Positions 9,401-19,400 of a stretch of DNA of 64,000 nucleotides are shown one piece after another. The DNA is from Posidonia oceanica (taxonomy: Eukaryota > Streptophyta > Magnoliopsida > Alismatales > Posidoniaceae), in the NCBI GenBank assembly GCA_037176725.1, contig JAZBRS010000075.1, positions 72,604,001-72,668,000 of the forward strand, in the 5' to 3' direction. Made by a program: the position numbers and the translations under genes. Below the pieces are notes generated by a model. That model saw only the letters and a list, made by a program, of their open reading frames with translations, had not been told where the DNA came from and searched no databases. The stretch's first letter is position 1. Each line of letters opens with the position of its first letter.

Positions 9401-11090
9401 TGTTTGCAAGCCATTCAGGGTAAAGGACGACCTTTAAAAAGTTAACATCAAGCTGCTTCATTATTTCTTCCTTGATCATGAGCAGCCACTGTGGTCGCCA
9501 TCTTCTCAGTTTCTGCTTTACTGGCTTGGCATCTGGCTTCAAGGGCAAGTTATGGACCACTATTTCGACATCCAGGCCGACCATGTTTTCATAAGTCCAG
9601 GCGAAGACATTCGCATACTCCCTCAGGAATTCGATGAACTCTATCCTGACTTGTGGTGATAGCAGGGCACTGATGCGAACTTCTTTGGTTTCTTCGGCTG
9701 TGCCGAGGTTAATAATCTCCGTTTCTTCCTCAACATGCAGATTGGGACCTTCTGGGTCGTCGTCGTAGGGCCGGAACTCAGGCGATGGGTCATCATTCTC
9801 ATCTTCGCCTGTACTATCTTCCTCTCCGTACGCAACAAGTTCCGAGAGAATCTCCTTTTCGAAAGTGGGGTTTGTCACATCGAAGGAGTGTAGGAGTTCT
9901 GCTTCTTGGCCCTGGTGACGCCTCAGGATGGTCACGCCTACCCGAGTGTTTCTGAATCTTCGGTGTGCGACCTCTGCTCTGATGGCTTCCCCTGTCTGCT
10001 CTGCTGCTGACGACATTGCTGTACGTTCTGCTGACACTACTGAAGGCCCTGCTGACCCTGCGACTGATGCTGCTGATGACTCTGCCGCTGAAACTTCCGA
10101 CAACTCTGTCACTGACTCTGCTCTTTGCTCTGTTACTGCTGCCGTGTAACCCGCTGGTGTCTCTTCTTCTGAATCCGTCAATGTACTTGTGGAAGGCATA
10201 TGCTGTACAAGCCATCTGGACCCATCCTCGGTTTGAAGGGTAATGAGCTCGTCGGGTCTGAGGGAATCCGACACCACTGAGCTTTCTCCTAGGACCATGA
10301 TGGAGGTGGAGTCCTCTCGCAGAGGAGGATCCGTAACCACGCCTTTTCCTTTCCTTTCTGCGGCTTGGTGTCGTGCCAGGTCTTGTACTATGGATTCGAG
10401 CTGTTCCTGGTAAAGCAGCTCTAGATCAGACATCCATGAATCGACCTGGGCTTCTACCGCCCCCTCTTCTTCCTCATCTGGAGGTGAATCGACATAGTAA
10501 GCGCCGAGGGCCTGAGGCACTGGCTCGACTGCGAGATGGATTACTGTCTCTGGTGCTTGTATCTTCTGACTCACGGGCGCGCCTGATCGCGACTGTCCCG
10601 GCAAGGGAGACCCAGATGGTCTAGTCAGAGGGATTGCAGATGGATATGCTGCCAGAGTAACTGCTGCTGTCAGAGGATGGACAGAGGTGCTCTCTTGAAG
10701 GCCTGAGGGCCGGGAGACCGCGATGCTCAGCTGGTTCTCCGTGATTGGTGATGACGACGAGAGCTCGGCCTCCGATACCATAGGATCTGGCCATGAAAGT
10801 TGTCGGTCTACGGCAAGGGGATACATGACTGATTGAGTTGGCTGTATTGCCTGTGATGCGGCCTCTGAAAAGGGCTGAGCTGTGCTGCTGACTGAACTCA
10901 GCGATTGACCTTTCTGCGAAGGTGGTAGTTGCACTGATGCGACAACGGTTGCATGCGAACTAACTGACTGTGCTTGAATTGGTGCTGGTATTGCTGACAT
11001 GACTGCAGGAGAATCAAAAACTGCCAAATCTGCCAAGGGTTCTGTCAAGTCTGCTGCTTCATGATCCTCGGTCGGAAGGACTGAACACAC
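6438..11090 (-). CDS. pol: Polyprotein: spacer, RT, RNase H, second RNase H, integrase
   Basis: One uninterrupted 1550-residue frame. Residues 1-470 are a Ser/Ala/Glu-rich linker. Reverse transcriptase follows, with FMDGFSGYNQI at 612-622 and the catalytic YVDD at 676-679. A gypsy-type RNase H lies at ~790-930. A second RNase H (~977-1100) has YFDGAVNKKG, NNEAEYEA and NAYADALATLA; this archaeal-like extra domain is typical of the Tat lineage. Integrase has the H1203-H1210-C1241-C1244 zinc site and a DD35E triad at D1273, D1334 and E1370, then a C-terminal region ending LKKYYQ. All catalytic residues I can see are present. It overlaps the protease frame by 46 bp in another frame. I see no clear slippery heptamer there, so the join may be an indel, an intron or unrecognised frameshifting. 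Confidence 0.93.
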   Translation of the reverse strand: MCSVLPTEDHEAADLTEPLADLAVFDSPAVMSAIPAPIQAQSVSSHATVVASVQLPPSQKGQSLSSVSSTAQPFSEAASQAIQPTQSVMYPLAVDRQLSWPDPMVSEAELSSSSPITENQLSIAVSRPSGLQESTSVHPLTAAVTLAAYPSAIPLTRPSGSPLPGQSRSGAPVSQKIQAPETVIHLAVEPVPQALGAYYVDSPPDEEEEGAVEAQVDSWMSDLELLYQEQLESIVQDLARHQAAERKGKGVVTDPPLREDSTSIMVLGESSVVSDSLRPDELITLQTEDGSRWLVQHMPSTSTLTDSEEETPAGYTAAVTEQRAESVTELSEVSAAESSAASVAGSAGPSVVSAERTAMSSAAEQTGEAIRAEVAHRRFRNTRVGVTILRRHQGQEAELLHSFDVTNPTFEKEILSELVAYGEEDSTGEDENDDPSPEFRPYDDDPEGPNLHVEEETEIINLGTAEETKEVRISALLSPQVRIEFIEFLREYANVFAWTYENMVGLDVEIVVHNLPLKPDAKPVKQKLRRWRPQWLLMIKEEIMKQLDVNFLKVVLYPEWLANIVPVPKKDGRIRICIDYRDLNKASPKDDFPLPHIDVLVDNTAGHKILSFMDGFSGYNQIKMAEEDMEKTSFITPWGVFCYQVMPFGLKNAGATYQRAMTTLFHDLMHQEVEVYVDDMIAKTKEPEDHLACLKKLFDRLRKYRLRLNPTKCVFGVSSGKLLGYIVSQRGIEVDPTKAKAIVEMPPPRTEKEVRGLLGRLQYISRFIAQLTPIYEPIFKLLRKNAQIDWNEECQATFEKIKQLLVKPPVLVPPTPGRPLLLYLSTTQHSMGAVLGQHDESGRKERAIYYLSKKFNECEARYSMMEKTCLSLVWAAQKLRHYMMAYPVQLLCRHDSIKFLFQKPALVGRCVKWQVLLSQYDITFVTQRSMKGQAMADHLADFPLPEYQPLQTQFPNEDILFATEDSEEKDPEEQEQWRLYFDGAVNKKGRGIGAVLTTPQGQMIPFARKLTFACTNNEAEYEACILGLKVALEHKAQKLHVHGDAMLVISQVNGDWKTKDPKLVPYHECLLRLIEEFKSIDFTYMNRAKNAYADALATLASWLSIPENSVVDVSVTCIEEPAHCMNIEEADPTAEQPWYHDIKAFLESGSLPPGTTAEDKRTLARLASKYVLGAGQLYRRSYNQMLLRCLDKPEADTLMLQVHAGTCGPHMNGVLLAKKIMLQGYFWQTMEADCCRFVRKCHNCQIHGNFIKSPPHQLHNMSSPWPFSTWGIDVIGVIHPATSNGHRFIMVAIDYFTKWVEAASYRTVTAMATEKFIRNNIVARYGVPHSIISDNGTNFIAKRTEEFLQSFKIEHHRSSPYRPQMNGAVESANKNIIKIMKKMTETHKDWHDQLPYALWAYRTSIQTSTGATPYSLVYGMEAVLPVEVEIPSLRILREAELEEAEWVEDRCVQLNLIDEHRLQAMHNAHCYQKRMGRAFLKKVRPRSFQPGDLVLRAIHLPDGRGKFRPNWRGPFVVKQIFSGGAVTLEDMDQVEQSEPVNMCYLKKYYQ

Positions 11091-12625
11091 TGATCGAGGT
11101 GCTGTTGGGCTTGGCTGGCTTTCGCTGCACGTTTGAACTGCCCCGTCGTGCCCGACTGTTCCTCGTCCGAGTAGTAGTCCTCAATGCAGACCCAGTCCTC
11201 CTCCGGTGGCGGAGGGCTTTGACACGGCTCCGACTGCACTACGGCTTGAACTGCGCTTGAGTCCAGGATACCTGCGCTTGTAAAGTTAGCCAAGCTCCGA
11301 GGTATGACCATTCTCTGATTCTTTGCTTGCGGGCGCTTGCTTTTATCGGTGTGAGGGTCGTACCCCAGACCCTCGTTGTCTCTTCGTTCTTCCGTCATGA
11401 TTGGTTCAGCGATTCCTTGGCCATGTCGCCCGAGCGGTGTCCCTTTGACGTAGCCCCATCTGTGACAAACGTTCTCGACCATTCGAAAGGGGTTGTTGTG
11501 AATGGCCAAGGAGTTGACACGCTCAAGATCTGGTAAAAAGTTAACCGGCTCGCACCGATTAACGCGATACAAAGCGTTCGAGAGATCCGGATCAAAGGGG
11601 ACAGTCCGCGAAGAGATAGAGGAAATCGCCTCGATCCGCTCCTTCTCAAAATTCTCCGCCATGACAACGATAACATCGTCACCTCGGCGGAACTTGATCA
11701 TGCGATGGAGGGTCGAGGGGATAACCTGATGCTTGTGGAGCCAAGGGCGCCGAAGCAGAAAGTAGAAGTTGGGTTCCAAGTCGACGACGTAGAATTCCAC
11801 ATCGAATGTGACCGGACCAATGATCAGAGGAATAATCAGAATCCCTAGAGCGTCATGGTGAGTATTATCAAAAGCTGTCATTCCCTTTACAGCTGGAGTA
11901 ATGTCCTCGGCCTTGAATCCGAGCTTGGTTGCTGTTCGCAAGGGACAGACGTTAAGGCCTGACCCATTATCGACCAGTGCAAGGGGAATGCGAAAGTTCT
12001 TGAATTGTACCGTGACGAACAAGGGTTGATTGTGATTAATCCCCGCCGGAGGCAGCTCATCACTCGTGAAAGTGATGACCTGGGGCTCCGCGATCATCCC
12101 GACCATGCTTTCCAAGGCGGCAGGTTCTATGGCTTGGGATACACGGGCGGCTTGGAACACGCGAAGGAAAGCCTCGCGGTGCTCGGCCGAAGTGTGTATC
12201 AGGTCCCAGATAGATATGTCGGCCTTAACCTTTTTGAGCTGGGATGTGATGTCGGCTTTAGGCTGGCATTTCTTGGTAGCAGGTGGTGCAGTTGTAGGGA
12301 CAGATTCAGTTATGGTGGACTCAAGAGGCTGGCCTGAAGGTAGTGGGACTGTAGGCTGGACTAAGGGCAAGGGTACTGCAGGTTCTGGGTGGCTAGGTCT
12401 GGTTGCTAGTGCCGGAGGTCTGTAGACCCTCCCCGATCGCGTCACTTCCGCACACATTTCTGTGGCGTAGCTGTAAGGTACGCGATGGGTATCCCGGGTT
12501 AGGTTAATAACCATGGGAGCGCGTGCGGCGAGCACGAGAGGGGCTACAGGCTGAGGAGGGCATGGGTAGGAGGGTAGTTGGGAAGGCAAGCTAGGTGGGA
12601 ATTGAGGTCTTGCTAGTAGGTGCAC
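11045..12625 (-). CDS. pro: Aspartic protease region of the Tat/Ogre element
   Basis: The open frame is ~526 codons with no ATG near the start. It is probably a continuation of gag entered after a frame change. The protease active site is in IPLALVDNGSGLNVCPLRTA, where DNGSG replaces the more familiar D-S/T-G, as seen in Tat relatives. A downstream hydrophobic stretch (FDVEFYVVDLEPNFYFLLRR) fits the flap and C-terminal part of a retropepsin. The N-terminal ~150 residues are Pro/Ser-rich linker. The frame relation to both neighbours is offset, so as it stands the element would need two frame changes to make Gag-Pro-Pol. Confidence 0.85.
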   Translation of the reverse strand: MHLLARPQFPPSLPSQLPSYPCPPQPVAPLVLAARAPMVINLTRDTHRVPYSYATEMCAEVTRSGRVYRPPALATRPSHPEPAVPLPLVQPTVPLPSGQPLESTITESVPTTAPPATKKCQPKADITSQLKKVKADISIWDLIHTSAEHREAFLRVFQAARVSQAIEPAALESMVGMIAEPQVITFTSDELPPAGINHNQPLFVTVQFKNFRIPLALVDNGSGLNVCPLRTATKLGFKAEDITPAVKGMTAFDNTHHDALGILIIPLIIGPVTFDVEFYVVDLEPNFYFLLRRPWLHKHQVIPSTLHRMIKFRRGDDVIVVMAENFEKERIEAISSISSRTVPFDPDLSNALYRVNRCEPVNFLPDLERVNSLAIHNNPFRMVENVCHRWGYVKGTPLGRHGQGIAEPIMTEERRDNEGLGYDPHTDKSKRPQAKNQRMVIPRSLANFTSAGILDSSAVQAVVQSEPCQSPPPPEEDWVCIEDYYSDEEQSGTTGQFKRAAKASQAQQHLDQCVQSFRPRIMKQQT

Positions 12626-12648
12626 GGGAAGCTCTGGCTGGGGTCTGG

Positions 12649-15222
12649 CTAGGAGATGTATTGGGGCTTGACCCGGGAAAGCATGGCGGCTGACGCAGGA
12701 GAACGCTCCGGCCTGGCGCGCGGTCGGATCATATGAACGCCCGACTCAGAACCGGCGATAGCTGCAAGATAGAGAGAGACTGGAAAGGGAGTAGAAACAT
12801 CATGGATAAGCTCGGAAGGATCTACCACAGATGTGAGAGATCCGGAAGGAAACAAAGAGTGAATTCCTGAGGTCCCTGCGCCTCCTGAATAGGAGTGCTC
12901 CGGTAGGGGTCGACGGACAACATTAGCTGGGGTAGATGCTGATGCAGGTGCGTGAGATGGTGCAGAAGTGGACGCCTCGTGCGTGTCGATCACAATCGTT
13001 CCCGATTCGATCAGGTCCTGGATAGCATTCCGGAGAGTGAAACAACTATCAGTCGAATGCCCGACGCTTCGATGAAAGTCGCAGAAAAGGTTCGCCTTAA
13101 ACCAATGCGGTAATGAGTTTGGTGGCGGACGAACCTCCGGAAATCTCAGGAGCGACGCAACCTTCGGGAGGACGGCAGTGAGCGGTTCCACCAGTGGGGC
13201 GAACTTCCGCTTCTCCATGGGTGGCCGTTTCGGCCTCTGGAATTGTCCTTGCTGAACCGGTGCGGCAGGATAGACCGGTCGAGCGGTGGTAGTGATCTGT
13301 GGTGTGGGGTGTGCTCTAGGTGCAGGTGCGTAATAGATCTGAGGAGGGGCAGGCCGGGACGCCAGACGGACGGGCGCAGCAGGGGAGTCGACGTATGCGA
13401 CAACAGGCTTCGGCGGATCCTTCCTATTGGGACGATTGTTGTTGAGACTGCTGTTGTTGTTGATGGCGCTGCTGCTACTACCGTCGTTGCTGGCAGGGGC
13501 CTGCTTGGCAAGCACAGAGAGTGCAGGGAAGTTGCCGCTCCGCAACGAACTCTCTACGCGAGTGCCAGCTCGGATCAAAGCAGTGAAGGTTGTGACGGGT
13601 TGGATGCTAAGCAAAGCTCCGGTGGACGGCTGTGCCCCTTTTATGATGATCTCGATAGACTCCTCGTCGGAGGGCCTATCTCGAACTTGCGAGGCAAGGG
13701 CACGCCAGCGGCCGACGTACTCCCCGAACGGCTCGCCCGGATTCTGCTTGGTCGCGATCAAGTCCGCGCGCTTTGGGACCAGATCGAGGTTGAAGGAGTA
13801 CTGTTCCAAGAACGCCTGGCTTAGGTCGTTTCAAGTCTTGATCGTAGCCATGTCAAGCGAGGTAAACCACTTGAGGGCCGGACCAGAGAAACTCTTTTGG
13901 AACAGGCGGATCAGCAACCTCTCGTCCGCCTGGAGTTGGGCGAGATCACCGCAGTACGCCTTCAGATGGGCTATGGGGCAGCCCCTACCATCATACTTCT
14001 CAAAGTCCGGTATTTTGAACTTTGGGGGGAGTACCGCCTCTGGGAAACAGCAGAGGTCTCGGAATTGGTAGGTCTGGTGGTCCGTGCCCTGCACTAGACG
14101 CAGTGCTTTCTCCAGAACATCCATCCTGTTGTTGATGGGGTCTGGAATAGCTGCTACACGTGATGGGGCAGCGGGGGCAGGGACCACGTATGCCGATTGG
14201 GTCACACCGAGGTGCTCCTCCGGATCTACCATTACGTCGCCTAGTGACGCAAGGTGATGGCCGGCATACCCGTGCTGTGGTGGAGTGCAAGGAGGGATGC
14301 ATGTGGAATTCTGAGCCTGATGCAAAGGGGGAGGATAGACGGTATGCTGTGCGGTGGGTGCAGGATGTTGGAGCATCAGCGGCCGTACCGGGGCGGCGCC
14401 GGGGGACGGACCTGCGAGATACTGTGCTCCCACCAGTCCGATCGACTGGCCACCAGGTGGCGGAGGTGCATGCTGTGTGTGGTGCGGTGCTGATGCAATA
14501 GGCGGAATACGTGCCCCCATCGTCGGAACCGTGAGCAGTTGGGACGATGGTCTAGGCGGGAGTGCAGAGTGCAATGCAAGATGCGCGAGAGCAGGCCGCA
14601 CAGGAACCTCAGGAACAACAGGAGGGGAAGGAGGGCGGACTGATAGAGCTATACCCTGCAGCCGCTGGATAGTGTCCATTAGTTGCTGGTACTGCTCTTC
14701 AGGTGTCCCGTCAGTGGGAACACTGAATTGCAGTGCCGGCGAGGAACCAGAACCAAGAGATCCGAACTGTCCGGGAGACTGGAATCCTAGGGCGAGAGTC
14801 GCCGCAGCAGAAGGGGGGTCAAAAGTGACAAAACCCTGAGAAGGTGGGGTCAGTGGTGCCTCCAGAACGCGTGAAGTGGCCATCAAGATGGACTCGGCGA
14901 CCGGATCAGGAGGAGCGAGTGTCTGCCACTGTCCCACAGCAAACTGGGGTGCCCCAGATGACAGAGGGGAAAAGCCTGGCGTCATAGAGGGCACAGAGGG
15001 GTTTGAAACGGGAGCCGGAGGGACCGGAGCGGGAACCACCTCCGAGGCAAGGGTGAGGGGGGTCTCGACGATGCGCTGGGCCATTGCTGACCGAGAGCGA
15101 GTCAAAACGGGGCTGCGACGAGGGAAAAGGGGACGGGCTCTACGAGGAGCTATACTCGCAAAGACGAGTAGCTCAGAAAAAAGGATGGTTGAGCACAGGT
15201 GTCTCAGCAGAGATGTCAGCAA
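12649..15222 (-). pseudogene. gag: gag, interrupted by an in-frame TGA
   Basis: Two open pieces in one frame (15222-13834 and 13809-12652) are separated only by the TGA at 13831-13833, in the middle of the conserved capsid region. The first piece has a Pro/Ala-rich N-terminus, then KFKIPDFEKYDGRGCPIAHL and LFQKSFSGPALKWFTSLD. The second has EPFGEYVGRWRALASQVRD, which is the retrotransposon gag domain. Near the end of the second piece CDFHRSVGHSTDSC is a C-x2-H-x4-H-x4-C knuckle variant known in this lineage. It ends at TAG 12651-12649, and the protease frame follows in a different phase. The start could be the ATG at 15222 or a later one, about 47 codons in, preceding AQRIVETPLT. Confidence 0.88.
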
Positions 15223-16392
15223 AGGAGAGACCCGAGCTCCAGCTAAGGAGATCGCTTACTGAACTCTGTTAAAGACACAACAGAAAACTAGGGTTAGAGA
15301 AAAAGAGATGCAAAATGCACTAAGTTATGGCATGGATGACATGTATGCTTTCTAGCATGCTCCCTCTCTCACCAATCTAGTGTTTCCTAATAGGTAGTCT
15401 ACTCCGGATATCCACAAGTGTACGGGTCACCGACTCGAGTCAGAAAAGTAGGCTCCCTGTCTAACTCCCGGCCCAAAGCTCAGGTAATGACAGGGTGGTG
15501 CGTTGGTGGCCTCTACCCCGCCAAAGCGTGGGTGGTACCCTCCACTAACACCGACACGACCCCGAACAAGGGGGGACAGACCGACTGACTCACACCATGC
15601 CAAAGCATCGGGGTGAGAAGCCGGAACCGTCCTTCGCAGACTAGTAGGTGGACTCAGAGGAGAAAAATGCATGCCCTATATGATGCTTATGCAAATGATT
15701 AAAGTCTTTTATCTTGCGCATTTTATTAACCAAAAGGGAGTGAAGGATTATTCAGAGTCTCTAGTTGCTCCTACGAGTTCTTTTTACTTGCAGTTTTTAG
15801 TTAACCATGGGGAGAGCAAACAAGTTTCTACTATCCTAAGCATGGCAAGTGCGAAAGGGAAGGAAATCAGTCAAGCATGGCAAGCAAACAATCATACAAC
15901 ACAACAAAAGGCATGTGCATGGCATGTGCAAGTGTTCGTGAACATAATGGTGAAGAAAAACATTCGTCAAGTCAAAAGGCATGTATGCAAGGTATGTGCG
16001 TGCGTAGTGACATAGCAGGTGTGTAAGAGGAAGCATTCACCATTCAAAAAGCATGTATTATTGCCAAACAAGTATGTAGACATGTGTTATGCGGGAAATA
16101 AAGCAATAATAAGCAAGTAAGGCAAGGAAAATAAAGACAAGTAAGCTGTAAAGGAAGTAAGAGCGGAAAAAGACAAGTAAACAAGCAAGTTAGACAAAGC
16201 AGAGCAAGACGGAGCAAAGGCCAAGGCGAAAGCAGCCGAAAGGGGGTGCAAAACCTAAGCGAAGTAACCACGAGGCGACTTGCTAAGAGTTTGCACAGGA
16301 AAACGAGCAAAACAGATAAAGGAAACACAAAGGCAAACAAAGAAAGCAAATCCCAAGCGAGCGAAAGCGAAAGCGAAAGCCGGAGTCTAGTA
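15223..16392 (-). other. 5' leader of the Tat/Ogre element between PBS and gag
   Basis: About 1.2 kb with no supported gene. It is GC-rich near gag (15420-15660) and GCAAG/AAGCA-rich further upstream (15840-16380). Ogre elements often carry an ORF1 here; I see none. Confidence 0.6.
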
Positions 16393-16410
16393 TCCCCAGC
16401 GGAGTCGCCA
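16393..16410 (-). other. Primer binding site, tRNA-Arg type
   Basis: On the minus strand the 18 bases read TGGCGACTCCGCTGGGGA, one base after the LTR end TACTACA. Its complement ends CGGAGTCGCCA, which fits the 3' end and acceptor stem of a plant tRNA-Arg, the primer known for Ogre-type elements. A partial look-alike (ATCGGAGTCGCCACCAAG) lies inside the LTR near 16577. Confidence 0.85.
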
Positions 16411-16411
16411 C

Positions 16412-19400
16412 TGTAGTAATCCCAGTGTTCGGATCGTCCATGCACGTTGCCAAAGCTCGCGTGCACCGATCGGAATCAGGCTCACTATTAGCGGCTATGT
16501 CCGAGAAGGAAGACCTAACTCGAAAAACATTTAAAAGAGGGAAAAAGGGAAAGAAAAGAAGAAGATAAGACAAAATCGGAGTCGCCACCAAGTCTATTAA
16601 ATCGGAAGACGAGGAAAATCGGGGAAATGCGTGAATAATCGAGCAAAACCAAGCAAAAGATGCAATGTAGGGCAATGCAAAAGAAATGGGATGCAAATGA
16701 ATGCAAATGATGTGACTCGTGCCTAGGACAAGGGCAATATGGTCATTGCGGGCCAAGAGAGGGTAAGGACTCCTGTTACGCGCGGGGAAGGTGTTAGGCA
16801 CCCCCGACACGCCCGAGAATCGGTCTTTATAGGCTTACGCTCGCATATGCAGGGAAATGCAGACTTTGAATGCCTAAGTGCCAATGAATGCCTAAATGAA
16901 TGCTCAATGTGTGCTCTAAGTGATGAAAGACAATGCAAGGAAGTAAACGTGCAATCTGAGTGCTCAGCAACGCTGTCTGTGTTCCGAACCGGGCGGGACC
17001 TGGCTCGTAAGAACTCCGGACAGTAAGCATCACCGCCCTATATGCAAATGCAGGCGAAAAAGCGAAACAGCGAGAAAACCATGCAATGCAATCGACATGC
17101 AAGGGAAAACGGCGTAAAACAGTGCGAGGAACGAAACAAGTATGCAAAAAGATGCGAAGGCAAGGTTGACATGCAAAATGGGGCCAGGAACGGAACGAGA
17201 ACGCAAAACCGTGCAGGAAAACGAAAGGAAAGCGCCAAAACTGGGCAAGGAAAACAAGGGCACGCAAGACAAGACGAGAAAGCGAAAGGGCACGCAAAAC
17301 GGAGCGAGGAAACTTGAAAGCACGCGAAACGAGGCAAGACAAAGGAACGGCGCGTAAAACGGCACAAGAAAACAGGACTGCACGCAAAACGATGCGAGGA
17401 AACTAAAGGGCACGCAAAACGGTACAAGACAAAGAAGCGGCATGCAAAACGGAGCGAGAAAACAAGACTGCACGCAAAACGGAGCAAGACAAGGAAGCAG
17501 CACGCAAAATGGTGCAAGAAAACAAGACTGCACGCAAAACGATGCGAGAAAACTAAAGGGCACGCAAAACGGTGCAAGACAAAGAAGCGGCGCGCAAAAC
17601 GGAGCGAGAAAACTTGAAAACATGCAAAACGGGGCGAGAAAACTAAAGGGCACGCAAAACGGTGCAAGACAAAGAAGCGGCGCGCAAAACGGAGCGAGAA
17701 AACTTGAAGGCACGCAAAACGGTGCAAGAAAACTAAAGGGCACGCAAAACGGTGCAAGACAAAGAAGCGGCGCGCAAAACGGAGCGAGGAAACTTGAAAG
17801 CACGCAAAACGGTGCAAGAAGACTAAAGGGCACGCAAAACGGTGCAAGACAAAGAAGCAGCACGCAAAACGGTGCAAGAAAACAAGACTGCACGCAAAAC
17901 GGTGCAAGAAAACTAAAGGGCACGCAAAACGGAGCAAATGGCATGCAAATGAATGCAGTGCAGGGGTTCAGGAGGACATACCTGGAGATTCGGGAGATCT
18001 GCTTGGTTCATACTGAAGAGCGCTTCGCTGCGGTCGCCTGGGTAGCTTACTTGAGGAGATCCAACGGTCGGATTGGAAGATGTCGCAGCTTCGGAGCAGA
18101 AGGGCCAGAACAGGGGAGAAGAACAGACCTAGGTGTTCAGGAGGTCCTAGGGGTGTGTTGAAGGTCCTCCCAAGTGAAGGGGAGTTAAAAGTGCCTAGTG
18201 TATGCAAGGGGGACGCTGAAATGCAAGACTAGATAAATGCAGAATGCATGCAAAGCGAGAAAAGACAAAGAAAAGCAATTTGGAAAGAATAGGGATTCAA
18301 AAGCATTTTTGAAGAAAGAAAGGGGCTAAAATGCAAAATTTTTCAGAAAACAGGAATTCTGGGGAGTCCGGGAATGCAAGTGGAGGGCCTTCATGCAATT
18401 TTTGCAAGCATAGGAGTTAAAATGCAACTTAGGGGTAAAACAGTCTTTTTACATGGTTTTTGAAAGATGCAAGGCTCTATGTGTGATTTTCAAATCATGC
18501 AGGGGTCAAATATGCAATTTTATATGCAAAATATGCTCTGAAATCACTGACCATGGACTGAAATGCAATTTTTTGAAAATGCAAGGTTGAAAATGCAATG
18601 CAATAAGCTAATATGCATGCAAAAGGGTTACTGTCCATTTAAAATGGACCTAAGTGCAAAAATGAGAAAGCAGGGGGGCAAAAGTGCAATGCATCAACCA
18701 AAAATTAAAATCAGAACCTAAGTTACTACAGTGCATTGGACCTAAATGCAAAAACAGAAACATGCAGGGACCTAGAATGCAATGCAGTATGGTAAAATGC
18801 ATGCAAATAAGATGACTGATTTAAGACAGGACCTACATGCAAAAATCAAAAGCAGAGGGGCTAAACTACAAAATATTATAACTGAAACGCACAGTGACAG
18901 GATTGAAAGGCAAATACTGAAAAATATAAATAAAAACAGCAATTTAGCATGGTATTTAATTTAAAACTAAGCATAATAAATGGCAGAAGGACTGAAACGC
19001 AATAATAACAGAACTTAAGCTAAACATGCAATATTTACGTCTAAAACTATACTAAAGGGAAAATAAATAAACAGTGGCTGGTCGACGGCGACGAGCACTG
19101 TAGCAGATCGCCGACAGTGCTCGTGACCGCCGACAGGGGAGGTTAGGGAGGCGCAGACCGGCGGAGCTTGGTGCTGGCGTTCGTCCGGAGCTCTGGGAAC
19201 TGTCCGGAGCTCGCTCTGCTGGCCGGAGCATGCGGAGAACAGGCGACCGGCGCCGGAGAAGATGAGAAGACCGGCGAGCTGCAACGGCGTCTGGAAGGCT
19301 CGGATCTGGCCTCCGATTGGCGGAGAAGCAGCAGGAGGAGGAGAGAGAGTGGGGGAGGGTGAGGAGTACCTGCGGTGGCGTCTGGAAAGCGCTCCCGATC

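Noticed and set aside
13243..14839. Several plus-strand frames of 110-214 codons
   Set aside because: They are antisense shadows of GC-rich, Pro-rich gag.
16577..16597. Second primer-binding-site look-alike
   Set aside because: Only about half of the tRNA-Arg match is present and it lies inside the LTR; the 18-base match at 16393-16410 abuts the LTR edge.
17030..17944. ~300-codon open frames on the minus strand (FAPFC-type repeats) and a 239-codon frame on plus (QNGARK-type repeats)
   Set aside because: They are created by the stop-free 30-bp minisatellite, whose period is a multiple of three; both strands and several frames are open at once.
17150..17945. CRISPR-like array
   Set aside because: The repeats are contiguous 30-bp units without unique spacers, inside a plant retrotransposon LTR.
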